Positions 55,801-63,004 of a DNA stretch of 64,000 nucleotides are shown piece after piece. Positions within the stretch are counted from its first letter, which is position 1; each line of letters opens with the position of its first letter. The position numbers and the translations under genes were made by a program. Source of the stretch: Chryseobacterium sp. c4a (GTDB lineage: Bacteria > Bacteroidota > Bacteroidia > Flavobacteriales > Weeksellaceae); assembly GCF_009900745.1 (NCBI RefSeq), contig NZ_WXVU01000007.1, positions 1-64,000 of the forward strand, in the 5' to 3' direction. The notes under the pieces are model-generated. The model was given only the letters and a program-made list of their open reading frames with translations, had not been told where the DNA came from and searched no databases.

Positions 55801-55856
55801 TAGTGACTATCAAAGATGATAAAAACACTTACAATACTAAGCTTATTAAAAAATAA
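52845..55856 (+). CDS. reprolysin-type metalloprotease with FN3, GEVED and T9SS sorting domains
   Basis: A 1003-residue secreted protease. The signal peptide ends near FNAQ (residue 20). A propeptide-like region to about 200 is followed by the metzincin catalytic domain with zinc motif HEMGHQLGGNH (His350, His354, His360) and a Met-turn GTTIMGYAGI. Then come an Ig-like region, a fibronectin type III domain (about 675-760), a GEVED domain (VWIDYNRNGIFEYPSERV) and a T9SS type A tail (SLYPNPADTFVEVKNL, MYVVTIK). It should be exported to the surface or medium to degrade proteins. Substrate range unknown. Confidence 0.92.
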   Translation: MKKRILLVCALAAGLSSFNAQRWTPASQKTSEIRKEVEVQYSYRIDLQSLRNTLKGAVETGKGAQAVIVSLPTAEGKIEKFAVYSDPVMEKSMADRYQLGSYMGVGVDDPSKYLRFSTSPTEMQSMIIKDGKFQFIEPITTDKQVYGVFYKTKRTGSDHGFECTTEEKNFKDIKSLEANGKKNLSNINAGITNRPSSTKFRTYRLALAVTGEYTKKFDPNGGTANTVAQMNATINRVNGVFQKDFGIKVIIQDLPNIIYTDPATDFYTPPAVQTDPSFNLQLQRMLTQNVGNANYDMGHVFHAAGGNGNAGSIGSTCVDPANNNSLAKGSAFTQSTNPMGDSFDIDYVAHEMGHQLGGNHTFSNKSEGSGANVEPGGGTTIMGYAGITDDNVAMVSDAYFHFKSIDQILTSLEGKPNCGTSEDITSAVNTPPVISALTAYTIPKGTAFYLDASATDAQGDPIKYTWEQNDSVTNLGTISGDSGWGYNPQGALTRSYFGTTSGRRYFPSFSIVMSGKLTDKTKWETVSYIPRVLKHAITVRDENAQRPMLSTEEVNTTVGNDGPFKFNGLTSSSILYKNANNTIQWEVANTNNAPYNSPNVKIDYTSDNGATWTDLVASTPNTGIYTGQMPATITAPIKLRISAIGNVFYAVSPQITVADAPTSTTAAPTGVSVIDSEVFKTTARVSWNSVPGATYSVNYRKLTASNWTNVTSPVNSVVLTGLEDETNYEVQVAAVTNSVPGAPSNNYTFKTKGLKTGIDYCLINSGTSYVGAIRKVTVSNIVYDDPTLRSYKDLSEDPDKIINLVQGTSYDLTPVVLQSYSNSNVPLNLSVWIDYNRNGIFEYPSERVISVSGGVPAGSVTFGPRNFIVPAVTYAGDKLLRMRVITKYGTPTLDTAPCGEITSGGGGIMDFSVKITGTLGTDETKGTKASSEVSLYPNPADTFVEVKNLKGKADYKIYSADGRLVQEGQIDGQRINVASLIKGMYVVTIKDDKNTYNTKLIKK

Positions 55857-55876
55857 TAAGAGTAAATAAATTGATT

Positions 55877-55904
55877 AAAGGCCGGGCATTGCCCGGCCTT
55901 TTTC
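55877..55904 (+). terminator. strong GC-rich intrinsic terminator
   Basis: AAAGGCCGGGC (55877-55887), ATT loop, GCCCGGCCTTT (55891-55901), then T. It isolates the protease gene from the mutase gene. Confidence 0.97.
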
Positions 55905-55993
55905 GTTTGATAAAATTCACAAAAACTGAATGTTAACAGAAGTTTCGTGTTTCGCTCAAAAAAATTAACTTTACGGGGACAAAAATTATTGGA

Positions 55994-58123
55994 ATGCGAA
56001 AAACAATTTCTGTGAAAAAGCCCGATTTTAATGTATTACCTCAGGAAAGAGAAATTTACAACTTTGAAAAAGACGGGTTGGAACTTAAATCATCCTATGA
56101 AAAAAAGGATGTAAAAGATGAAGCATTAACACAGACTTCTCCGGGAATTGAACCTTACCTGAGAGGCCCGTATTCCACCATGTATGTTCAAAAGCCATGG
56201 ACGATCCGTCAGTATGCCGGATTCTCTACAGCCGAAGAATCCAATGCCTTTTACAGAAGAAATCTTGCAGCAGGACAGAAAGGACTTTCCGTAGCCTTTG
56301 ACCTTGCTACCCACAGAGGGTATGATTCTGATCACGCAAGAGTAGTAGGAGACGTAGGAAAAGCGGGAGTAGCCATCGATTCAGTAGAGGATATGAAGAT
56401 CCTGTTTAATGAAATCCCATTAGACCAGATTTCCGTTTCCATGACAATGAATGGAGCTGTGCTGCCAATTCTGTCTTTCTATATTGTAGCAGCAGAAGAG
56501 CAGGGCGTACAACAAGAATTGCTTTCAGGAACCATTCAAAACGATATTCTGAAAGAGTTTATGGTAAGAAATACCTATATCTATCCACCCGCTCCATCCA
56601 TGAAGATCATTGCTGATATTTTTGAATATACTTCACAAAACATTCCGAAATTCAACTCTATCTCCATTTCAGGGTACCACATGCAGGAAGCAGGAGCTAC
56701 TCCGGTACTGGAAATGGCTTATACCCTTGCAGACGGCCTGGAATATGTAAGAACGGGAATCAAGGCAGGAATGAATGTAGATGATTTCGCTCCAAGATTA
56801 TCATTCTTCTGGGCAATCGGAATGAATCACTTCATGGAAATTGCGAAAATGCGTGCCGCAAGATATATCTGGGCAACTCTTTTAAAGCAGTTTAATCCCC
56901 AGAATCCAAAATCTTTAGCTTTAAGAACCCACTCACAGACTTCAGGATGGTCATTAACGGAACAGGAGCCTTTCAATAATATCACAAGAACAGCCATTGA
57001 AGCATTATCCTCTGCATTAGGAGGAACACAATCTCTCCATACAAATGCATTGGATGAAGCTATTGCTCTTCCTACTGATTATTCAGCTAAAATTGCAAGA
57101 AATACACAGATCATTCTTCAACAGGAAAGCGGAATTTGTGATGTTGTAGATCCAATGGGAGGAAGTAACCTTGTAGAAAGCCTTACCCAGCAAATGATTG
57201 AAGAGGCGATGAGGTATATTGATGAAGTAGAGCAGGAAGGAGGAATGACAAAAGCGATTGAAGCAGGTATTCCAAAAATGAGAATTGAAGAAGCCGCTGC
57301 TAAAAAGCAAGCTAAGATCGATAGTGGGGAAGAATTTATTATTGGAGTAAACTCATTTAAATCATCATTAAAGCAAGATGCAATAGAGATTCTTGATATT
57401 GATAATACCGAAGTTCGCAGAAAGCAAATTGAACGTTTAAATAGCATCAAAGCAGAAAGAAATACAGATGCCGTAACGGAAATCCTTAATGAAATCCGAG
57501 AAAGTGCAAAAACAGGAAAAGGAAATCTGCTGGCCCTTTGTATAGAAGCGGCAAGAAGAAGAGTGACTCTTGGCGAAATGAGTGATGCTATGGAAGAAAC
57601 CTTCGGAAGATATAAAGCAAATATTAAAACAATATCTGGAGTATACGCTATGAATGCCGGAAAAAACGAATATTTTGAAAAAGCCCTTAATCTGACTCAA
57701 AAGTTTGAAGAGGAAGAAGGTCGTCGCCCAAGAATTATGGTGGCTAAAATGGGGCAGGATGGGCACGATAGAGGAGCGAAAGTGGTAGCAACAGCATTTG
57801 CCGATATGGGATTTGATGTCGATGTAGCTCCATTGTTCCAAACACCGGAAGAGGTTGCGAAACAGGCTGTAGAAAATGATATTCATATCCTGGGAGTATC
57901 CTCATTGGCTGCAGGACACAAAACATTAGTACCTCAGGTCGTAGGAGAATTGAAAAAACTAGGTGCAGATGATGTGGCCATTGTTGTAGGAGGAGTAATT
58001 CCACAGCAGGATTATGAATTCCTTTATGCTAATGGTGCTGACTTTATTTTTGGCCCCGGAACCAATCTTCCGAAATGTGCTGTAGAAATTTTAGAAAGAT
58101 TATTGGCTCAATCTACCGAATAA
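55994..58123 (+). CDS. scpA: methylmalonyl-CoA mutase large subunit
   Basis: A 709-residue adenosylcobalamin enzyme interconverting succinyl-CoA and methylmalonyl-CoA. The N-terminal TIM barrel shows [26 protein letters not shown] and [30 protein letters not shown]; the C-terminal cobalamin domain has [15 protein letters not shown] with the cobalt-ligand His591. Alpha-subunit length. In many Bacteroidota a catalytically inactive small subunit gene lies directly upstream; here a protease gene ending in a strong terminator lies there instead, so the partner must be elsewhere or the enzyme is a homodimer. Confidence 0.94.
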   Translation: MRKTISVKKPDFNVLPQEREIYNFEKDGLELKSSYEKKDVKDEALTQTSPGIEPYLRGPYSTMYVQKPWTIRQYAGFSTAEESNAFYRRNLAAGQKGLSVAFDLATHRGYDSDHARVVGDVGKAGVAIDSVEDMKILFNEIPLDQISVSMTMNGAVLPILSFYIVAAEEQGVQQELLSGTIQNDILKEFMVRNTYIYPPAPSMKIIADIFEYTSQNIPKFNSISISGYHMQEAGATPVLEMAYTLADGLEYVRTGIKAGMNVDDFAPRLSFFWAIGMNHFMEIAKMRAARYIWATLLKQFNPQNPKSLALRTHSQTSGWSLTEQEPFNNITRTAIEALSSALGGTQSLHTNALDEAIALPTDYSAKIARNTQIILQQESGICDVVDPMGGSNLVESLTQQMIEEAMRYIDEVEQEGGMTKAIEAGIPKMRIEEAAAKKQAKIDSGEEFIIGVNSFKSSLKQDAIEILDIDNTEVRRKQIERLNSIKAERNTDAVTEILNEIRESAKTGKGNLLALCIEAARRRVTLGEMSDAMEETFGRYKANIKTISGVYAMNAGKNEYFEKALNLTQKFEEEEGRRPRIMVAKMGQDGHDRGAKVVATAFADMGFDVDVAPLFQTPEEVAKQAVENDIHILGVSSLAAGHKTLVPQVVGELKKLGADDVAIVVGGVIPQQDYEFLYANGADFIFGPGTNLPKCAVEILERLLAQSTE

Positions 58124-58144
58124 TCCTTCTGTTCAATAATAAAC

Positions 58145-58180
58145 AAGGCTGTTTCATATATTGAAACAGCCTTTATTTTT
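58145..58180. terminator. intrinsic terminator between convergent genes
   Basis: Perfect 12-bp stem AAGGCTGTTTCA / TGAAACAGCCTT (58145-58156, 58162-58173) with a T-rich tail on the plus strand; serves the mutase gene and possibly the convergent lipoprotein gene. Confidence 0.92.
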
Positions 58181-59021
58181 ATTTTTTCTGAACGATTTTA
58201 CCATCATCCATAATCTGATAGAGCACTTTAGTTATTTTTTGAGAATTTCCGTCAATCTTATGATCTGTTGTTACAGTAATTTTCCCTGCTTTATTGATTT
58301 CATAGCTGCTGAACTCTTCTTTCTTATCATCTTTTCCGGGATCAAACCAAATGCCTTCTACATAGGCTTCTCCAACAATACTGTTATTCAATACAGTAAG
58401 CAGATAGTAACGGTAATCAAAATCTCCGCAATCCATAGGGACAAGAATCAATTCAATGTTTTTATATTTCGTTAAAGGAAAATATCGGAATGTTGGCTCT
58501 CCACAGCTGTACTGTTGGGAACCTTCCAAAGCAAAATCAGTTTCTATAAACTTTACATCTACCTGAGGAAGACTTTCAATAGGTAAGCTGTAAATACCTT
58601 GCTTTAAAAGAGATTCTATCTGAGCGGGTTCGTCTTTGCTTTTTCTCCATTTTTCAAGAGAAATGTATTCCCCGGAGACAGGCTCTAAAATTTCCAAAGC
58701 AGCACACTGACTACTTGAAGCATGGAAAATGTGATACGTTTCAAAGCGGTCTGGCCCATTATAACCTACGGAAATTGAATAATCCCAGCCGTTATTTACT
58801 TTTGTACTGTCTACAAGAAAGCCGATTTTACCCTTTCCTTGGGTTTGTGAATCCAGAAACTTTGCCTGATCTTTTATTTCCTCCAAATCAAGAATTTTTT
58901 CCATGAAATTCGTAGAGAAACAGCTTTTTTCTGATACTTTTACCACTTCCTTTTTTACGGATTCTTCTTTCTTACAACCTATAAAAAGCATTGGAAGTAA
59001 GGCCAATAAAACTTTATGCAT
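58179..59021 (-). CDS. lipoprotein of unknown function
   Basis: A 280-residue protein with lipoprotein signal MHKVLLALLPMLFIGC (Cys16) followed by a charged KKEESVKKE linker. The mature domain contains several Tyr/Phe-rich strands and cysteines in SSSQCAALE, QYSCGEP and VPMDCGDFDYRY, but no family or motif was recognised. Transcribed alone on the minus strand; its start region faces the promoter of the short transcript at 59057. Confidence 0.75.
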   Translation of the reverse strand: MHKVLLALLPMLFIGCKKEESVKKEVVKVSEKSCFSTNFMEKILDLEEIKDQAKFLDSQTQGKGKIGFLVDSTKVNNGWDYSISVGYNGPDRFETYHIFHASSSQCAALEILEPVSGEYISLEKWRKSKDEPAQIESLLKQGIYSLPIESLPQVDVKFIETDFALEGSQQYSCGEPTFRYFPLTKYKNIELILVPMDCGDFDYRYYLLTVLNNSIVGEAYVEGIWFDPGKDDKKEEFSSYEINKAGKITVTTDHKIDGNSQKITKVLYQIMDDGKIVQKK

Positions 59022-59056
59022 AAAACTCTTTTTTCACAAAAATAAGATTTAAATAA

Positions 59057-59086
59057 TTGATGATTAAAAAAATAATTCTATATTTG
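59057..59086 (+). promoter_or_regulatory. Bacteroidota-type promoter of a short transcript
   Basis: TTG (59057-59059), 19-nt spacer, TATATTTG (59079-59086). Predicted start about 59093. Confidence 0.78.
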
Positions 59087-59127
59087 CACCTGAAAATCAA
59101 GTTTAACCAATTAAAAACAACGAAGCA

Positions 59128-59205
59128 ATGTTCAGAACTAATCAGAATTCTACAGTTGGATTACCCCTTATGGTGGTAAGGCTTCGCGGTTTGGTACATT
59201 CTTAG
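59128..59205 (+). CDS. 25-residue short ORF, leader peptide or part of a small RNA
   Basis: An ATG-initiated ORF of 25 codons, with a Leu/Val/Arg-rich second half ending VVRLRGLVHS, lies between a good promoter and an intrinsic terminator. The transcript would be about 165 nt. It may be a leader for the downstream RNA-repair operon, a small protein or a structured regulatory RNA. A CCTTA-TGGTGG-TAAGG hairpin (59166-59181) lies inside the ORF. Not recognised as a known family. Confidence 0.4.
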   Translation: MFRTNQNSTVGLPLMVVRLRGLVHS

Positions 59206-59228
59206 AATAATAGTACAATACAATATCA

Positions 59229-59260
59229 AAACCCGAAGTCGTAAAGATTTCGGGTTTTTT
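59229..59260 (+). terminator. intrinsic terminator of the short transcript
   Basis: AACCCGAA with TTCGGGTT, extended inward by TC/GA around GTAAA, followed by six T. It lies 23 nt after the 25-codon ORF. Confidence 0.9.
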
Positions 59261-59371
59261 ATTGCGCAATATCTCAAACTCACGTTTCCCCGAAATTTTT
59301 TAAGTGTTTTTAAGAGCAAAATAGGCTGAGGTTTACCCTCAAAACTATACTTGCTCATCATTATTAATTCA

Positions 59372-59393
59372 ATCAACTAAAACATTAGTTGAT
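59372..59393. repeat. perfect 9-bp inverted repeat upstream of the RNA-repair operon
   Basis: ATCAACTAA (59372-59380), AACA, TTAGTTGAT (59385-59393). No T run follows, so an operator is more likely than a terminator. Confidence 0.6.
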
Positions 59394-59458
59394 CAAGCAA
59401 ATAGATTAAGTGCAAATCCTATATTTTGGATTTTGTATCCTGATATCTTGTGTCTTAC

Positions 59459-60208
59459 ATGGAAAATGATAACCTTCTGTCTTGTCGGCTGAGAAGTCTG
59501 AGAAGCAGAAAAAGAACAATAAAAAAAGATGTAGAAAAACAGATTAGAAAAAAGTATAAACGTAGTAAGGAAGTCTGGCATATAAGAAAAAACATTCCAT
59601 TGATTCCGCTGGAAACTCCCTATCAATTAGGATTTGTAAGATTCTTTGTTGTAAGGGATGATGTTATGCGGAGTAATGATGGAGAGTTCTTTGAAGGCCT
59701 TTTGAAGAAAATCAATACTTATATGTATTCTGAAAGTCGTCAGTTTTTAAAAAAGAAAAGAAAATTTGGACGAAGGCTATATGTAGAAAGAGAGCAAAAA
59801 CTCAGTCGTGTTTCTTTATGCTCCTGGATCAGCCCAAAATTTGGGCTTACTCCAAGAGAAAGACAATATTTCCTGAAAAAGGAAGAATATTGTCCCTTCC
59901 GGAAATACAATGAAACTTACTACGAATTTACTGAGCCGTGGAGGTTTACTCTGAGGACGAGACCACATATGATCACACACCAAAAGCCTATAGATGTAGA
60001 ACTGGAAAAAGAACAGGCAGAACTGGATGCATATTTGGAACAGCATAAAGTGGCGGGAATTATCCATAAAACAATTTATGGTAAATCGTACTCATGGGAT
60101 ACCAGAACAGAAGCTGCTGATCTTATCAAAAGCAGGAAATACATTACCTGCACAATGTCTGCAACAGAGATTGCAGAAAGTTTTTTGGACGACGTGTCCT
60201 TTATTTAA
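59459..60208 (+). CDS. basic protein of unknown function, first gene of the rtcB-prfH operon
   Basis: A 249-residue protein; ATG 59459 is preferred to a GTG at 59450. The N-terminal 45 residues are extremely basic (RLRSLRSRKRTIKKDVEKQIRKKYKRSK), as in proteins that bind RNA or ribosomes. The middle has YQLGFVRFFVVRDDVM and many Arg/Lys/Tyr residues; a YFLKKEEYCPFRKYNETYYEF stretch and an acidic helix (VELEKEQAELDAYLEQHK) follow. No known domain was recognised. It ends 11 nt before rtcB. The position suggests an accessory factor in RNA or ribosome repair; this is inference. Confidence 0.72.
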   Translation: MENDNLLSCRLRSLRSRKRTIKKDVEKQIRKKYKRSKEVWHIRKNIPLIPLETPYQLGFVRFFVVRDDVMRSNDGEFFEGLLKKINTYMYSESRQFLKKKRKFGRRLYVEREQKLSRVSLCSWISPKFGLTPRERQYFLKKEEYCPFRKYNETYYEFTEPWRFTLRTRPHMITHQKPIDVELEKEQAELDAYLEQHKVAGIIHKTIYGKSYSWDTRTEAADLIKSRKYITCTMSATEIAESFLDDVSFI

Positions 60209-60219
60209 AAACAAAAACA

Positions 60220-61611
60220 ATGGGAAATTTAAAACTAAAAGGAAAAGATATATTAAAACTGGGCTATCCAAACAATCAAAGCGTTAATGTAGCCTTGGAA
60301 GTGATGAAGAGAAATTTTGCAACTAAAAATATCCATTATGTAAAATCTCTTTTAAAGGAAATTCTAATTCATCCGGAACAATTCGAAAAAGATTTAACCT
60401 TCGGACAGATTGCAGAAGCCTTGCTTTCATCTAAAAAAACAGAAAAAAGGATGCTGAATTCACAGCGTGCAGCTTTTGAAATCTTCGGAAATAATATTTC
60501 AGAAGAAGCGAAGAGCCAGTTGTACACTGCGCTGAAGCTTCCCATTTCTGTTCAGGGTGCATTAATGCCTGATGCTCACAGCGGTTACGGACTTCCGATT
60601 GGAGGCGTTTTAGCTGTAGAAAATGCGGTAATTCCTTACGGGGTAGGAATGGATATTGGCTGTAGAATGAGCCTTAGTATTTTGGATACACCCGTTTCAT
60701 ATCTGAACGGGGCAAGAGATAAGTATGAAAAAGCTCTTGCTGAATACACCAAATTTGGAATGTATGAGACTCATAAATCTCATATCGATCATGAAATCTT
60801 CGACAGAGATACGTTTGATTTGATTCCGATCCTTAGAAGATTAAAAGGAAAAGCTATCAAACAGATGGGGTCTTCTGGAGGCGGAAACCACTTTGTAGAA
60901 TTTGGAGAAGTGGAAATCACTGAAGAAGATGAACAAATCGGGTTACCAAAAGGGAAATATTTGGGAATACTTTCACACAGTGGCTCAAGAGGATTAGGAG
61001 CAGAAATCGCTCAGTATTACTCAAGAGTGGCGGTAGAACAATGCCCACTTCCTAAAGAAGCTCAGCAATTCGCCTGGTTGGATTTATGTACACACTTAGG
61101 CTTGGAATATTGGACAGCAATGAATCTGGCAGGGGATTATGCTTCAGCTTGCCATGATGATATTCACAGAAGACTGGTAAAAGCGGTAGGCGGAAGAGTA
61201 AAAGCCAGAATCGAAAACCATCACAACTTCGCGTGGAAAGAAATTCATAATGGGAAAGAGGTGATTGTTCACAGAAAAGGAGCCACTCCAGCCAATGAAA
61301 ATGAGTTGGGTATGATTCCCGGATCTATGACTGCTAAAGGGTTTATCGTCCGCGGAAAAGGGAATCCAGATTCCCTAAATTCAGCTTCACATGGAGCGGG
61401 TAGAGCCCATTCAAGAGGAGAATGCAGAAATCTGTTTACTCAGAATGACATCAAAAAAGAATTAAAGCTTAAAGATGTTACGCTGATGGGCGGAAATACA
61501 GAAGAAGCACCCATGGCTTATAAAGATATTCATGAAGTAATGAATGCGCAAAGTGAATTGGTAGATATTCTGGGAACATTCCAGCCAAGAATTGTGAGAA
61601 TGGATAAATAA
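60220..61611 (+). CDS. rtcB: RNA-splicing ligase RtcB
   Basis: A 463-residue GTP- and Mn-dependent RNA ligase that joins 2',3'-cyclic phosphate or 3'-phosphate ends to 5'-OH ends. Key parts are PDAHSGYGLPIGGV, DIGCRM (metal Asp145, Cys148), GSSGGGNHFVEF (His224), LSHSGSRGLG (His253) and SASHGAGR with the guanylylated His391. It belongs to the shorter RtcB branch often coupled to PrfH. ATG is preceded by an AT-rich spacer after the basic-protein gene. No RtcA or archease is nearby. Confidence 0.96.
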   Translation: MGNLKLKGKDILKLGYPNNQSVNVALEVMKRNFATKNIHYVKSLLKEILIHPEQFEKDLTFGQIAEALLSSKKTEKRMLNSQRAAFEIFGNNISEEAKSQLYTALKLPISVQGALMPDAHSGYGLPIGGVLAVENAVIPYGVGMDIGCRMSLSILDTPVSYLNGARDKYEKALAEYTKFGMYETHKSHIDHEIFDRDTFDLIPILRRLKGKAIKQMGSSGGGNHFVEFGEVEITEEDEQIGLPKGKYLGILSHSGSRGLGAEIAQYYSRVAVEQCPLPKEAQQFAWLDLCTHLGLEYWTAMNLAGDYASACHDDIHRRLVKAVGGRVKARIENHHNFAWKEIHNGKEVIVHRKGATPANENELGMIPGSMTAKGFIVRGKGNPDSLNSASHGAGRAHSRGECRNLFTQNDIKKELKLKDVTLMGGNTEEAPMAYKDIHEVMNAQSELVDILGTFQPRIVRMDK

Positions 61612-61668
61612 CTAAAATGATGGACTGTGATCGTTACATTCTCTGTGAAAATGGATGATAACTCCACC

Positions 61669-61701
61669 AAACCTTATGGGTCTTTAAGGCCTATAAGGTT
61701 T
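61669..61701. repeat. hairpin-forming inverted repeat between rtcB and the nucleotidyltransferase gene
   Basis: AAACCTTAT (61669-61677) pairs perfectly with ATAAGGTTT (61693-61701), with GG/CC inside, no T tract. It lies in the 146-nt gap, the only sizeable gap of the operon; it may be a processing site. Confidence 0.6.
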
Positions 61702-61757
61702 AATAAAACAGAGGTAACAATAAGTCGTCAACAGGTAGTTAACTAAAAAACAAAAAA

Positions 61758-62303
61758 ATGGGAGCACCTCATAATATAAAAAGATATGGAGAACTCTGGC
61801 CTGAATTCAGAATCAGGTTAGGGCTCGAAATTTTAGAAAAATTAAAGAATAAAATCATAATATCCGGTGGATGGGCATGGCATTTCATGTCAGAAGAAGG
61901 ACATACAGAATACAAGCATGCTCATGATCACAAAGATATCGATGTGTTTGTAAAGAAAGAAAATGTAGCAGAAGTTGTGATGCTCCTGCAACAGGAAGAT
62001 TTTCAAAAAGTCTGGACACGATATGATCATTTACCCAGCCAGGAAAACTTTAGACGATATGAAAAAATAGTAGAATTAGAAAACAAAAAGCCTCACAGAA
62101 TTACTATTGATTTCTTTGAAAGAAATGATCTTGATACTGTAGACGTACATGGATTTACAGTAGTGAAGCCTGATGTTTTACTATCATTCTACAGAAATAT
62201 TCATTCCAGCGATAAATGCTGGGCAGTAATGGCTGCAAAAGAATTATTACAAAAGGGAATAGATCCTGTCGGAAATCCCTTATTAAGCAAAATGCCAAAA
62301 TAA
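61758..62303 (+). CDS. nucleotidyltransferase-fold protein in the RNA-repair operon
   Basis: A 181-residue protein with the pattern of the polymerase-beta/aminoglycoside nucleotidyltransferase fold: ISGGWAWHF (Gly37-Gly38), HKDIDVFV (Asp60, Asp62) and ITIDFF (Asp118), which supply the three acidic metal ligands. This resembles small nucleotidyltransferases of the LinB/ANT(2'') type and the GrpB/YwlG-like relatives, but the substrate cannot be inferred from sequence. It ends 2 nt before prfH, so it is translationally coupled. An RNA-end nucleotidyltransfer role is inferred from the neighbours; antibiotic modification is the alternative. Confidence 0.8.
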   Translation: MGAPHNIKRYGELWPEFRIRLGLEILEKLKNKIIISGGWAWHFMSEEGHTEYKHAHDHKDIDVFVKKENVAEVVMLLQQEDFQKVWTRYDHLPSQENFRRYEKIVELENKKPHRITIDFFERNDLDTVDVHGFTVVKPDVLLSFYRNIHSSDKCWAVMAAKELLQKGIDPVGNPLLSKMPK

Positions 62304-62305
62304 CA

Positions 62306-63004
62306 ATGGAAAAATTAATACAAATCACTTCCGGAAGAGGGCCTTTAGAATGCCAGTGGGTAGTTGCCAAGGTATTGAAAATCCTTTTGGAAGAAGCAAC
62401 ACAAAATAAAATAGAATATGAGATCATCCACCGTGAAAATGGGGATGAAAATTTGACCTTAAAATCCATTACCCTTCTTTTAAAAGGAAAAGAAATAGCA
62501 GAATTTTTGAAAAGCTGGGTGGGAAGTATTTGCTGGACAGGAAAGAGTGCGTTCAGAAAACTGCATAAAAGGAGCAATTGGTTTATCGGTGTTTTTGAAT
62601 TGGAAAATCTGGAAAAGGCTGGCTTCAATGAAAAAGATATCAGATTTCAGACAACCAGAAGCCAGGGAAGCGGTGGGCAAAATGTGAATAAGGTTAATAC
62701 TGCAGTTCGTGCTACCCATATTCCTAGTGGAGAGTCCGTATTTGTCCAGGACTCACGATCCCAGCTGGAGAATAAAAAGCTGTCTATTGTCAGACTAAAA
62801 GAGAAAGTATTGTCAGTATATCTCCAGCAGCTTGAAAAGAAAATGAAAGAAACCTGGAATACTCATCTTCAGGTGCAGCGGGGAAACCCGGTTCGTTCAT
62901 TTTCCGGTACCGATTTTAAAAAGAATTATGAAAACAAGTCATTCAAAAAACAACGGAATGCCTTGAAAAATGAATTAAAAAACTACAGAAATGACCTTAA
63001 CTAA
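62306..63004 (+). CDS. prfH: peptide chain release factor-like protein PrfH
   Basis: A 232-residue short release-factor homologue. The start motif ITSGRGPLECQWVVAKVL is diagnostic of PrfH, and the GGQ loop ([21 protein letters not shown]) lies at 123-125. The RF1/RF2 N-terminal domain and codon-reading tripeptide are missing. PrfH releases peptides from ribosomes whose decoding centre has been cut, after which RtcB reseals the 16S rRNA. ATG 62306 fits this family start; a longer in-frame ORF begins at 62216 inside the upstream gene and is rejected. It overlaps the next gene by 14 nt. Confidence 0.93.
   Translation: MEKLIQITSGRGPLECQWVVAKVLKILLEEATQNKIEYEIIHRENGDENLTLKSITLLLKGKEIAEFLKSWVGSICWTGKSAFRKLHKRSNWFIGVFELENLEKAGFNEKDIRFQTTRSQGSGGQNVNKVNTAVRATHIPSGESVFVQDSRSQLENKKLSIVRLKEKVLSVYLQQLEKKMKETWNTHLQVQRGNPVRSFSGTDFKKNYENKSFKKQRNALKNELKNYRNDLN

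Larger units (their letters stand above)
59022..59458. other. 437-bp spacer before the RNA-repair operon
   Basis: Holds the promoter, 25-codon ORF and terminator of a short transcript (59057-59260), then about 190 nt without a gene that contains a perfect 9-bp palindrome at 59372-59393. No second full promoter for the downstream operon was found. Confidence 0.6.

Noticed and set aside
59161..59376. 71-codon reading frame on the minus strand
   Set aside because: It runs antisense through the 25-codon ORF and terminator and has no own signals.
62216..62305. Longer N-terminus of PrfH from an ATG inside the nucleotidyltransferase gene
   Set aside because: The family start motif begins directly at the internal ATG 62306 and the extra 30 residues are out-of-frame coding sequence of the upstream gene.
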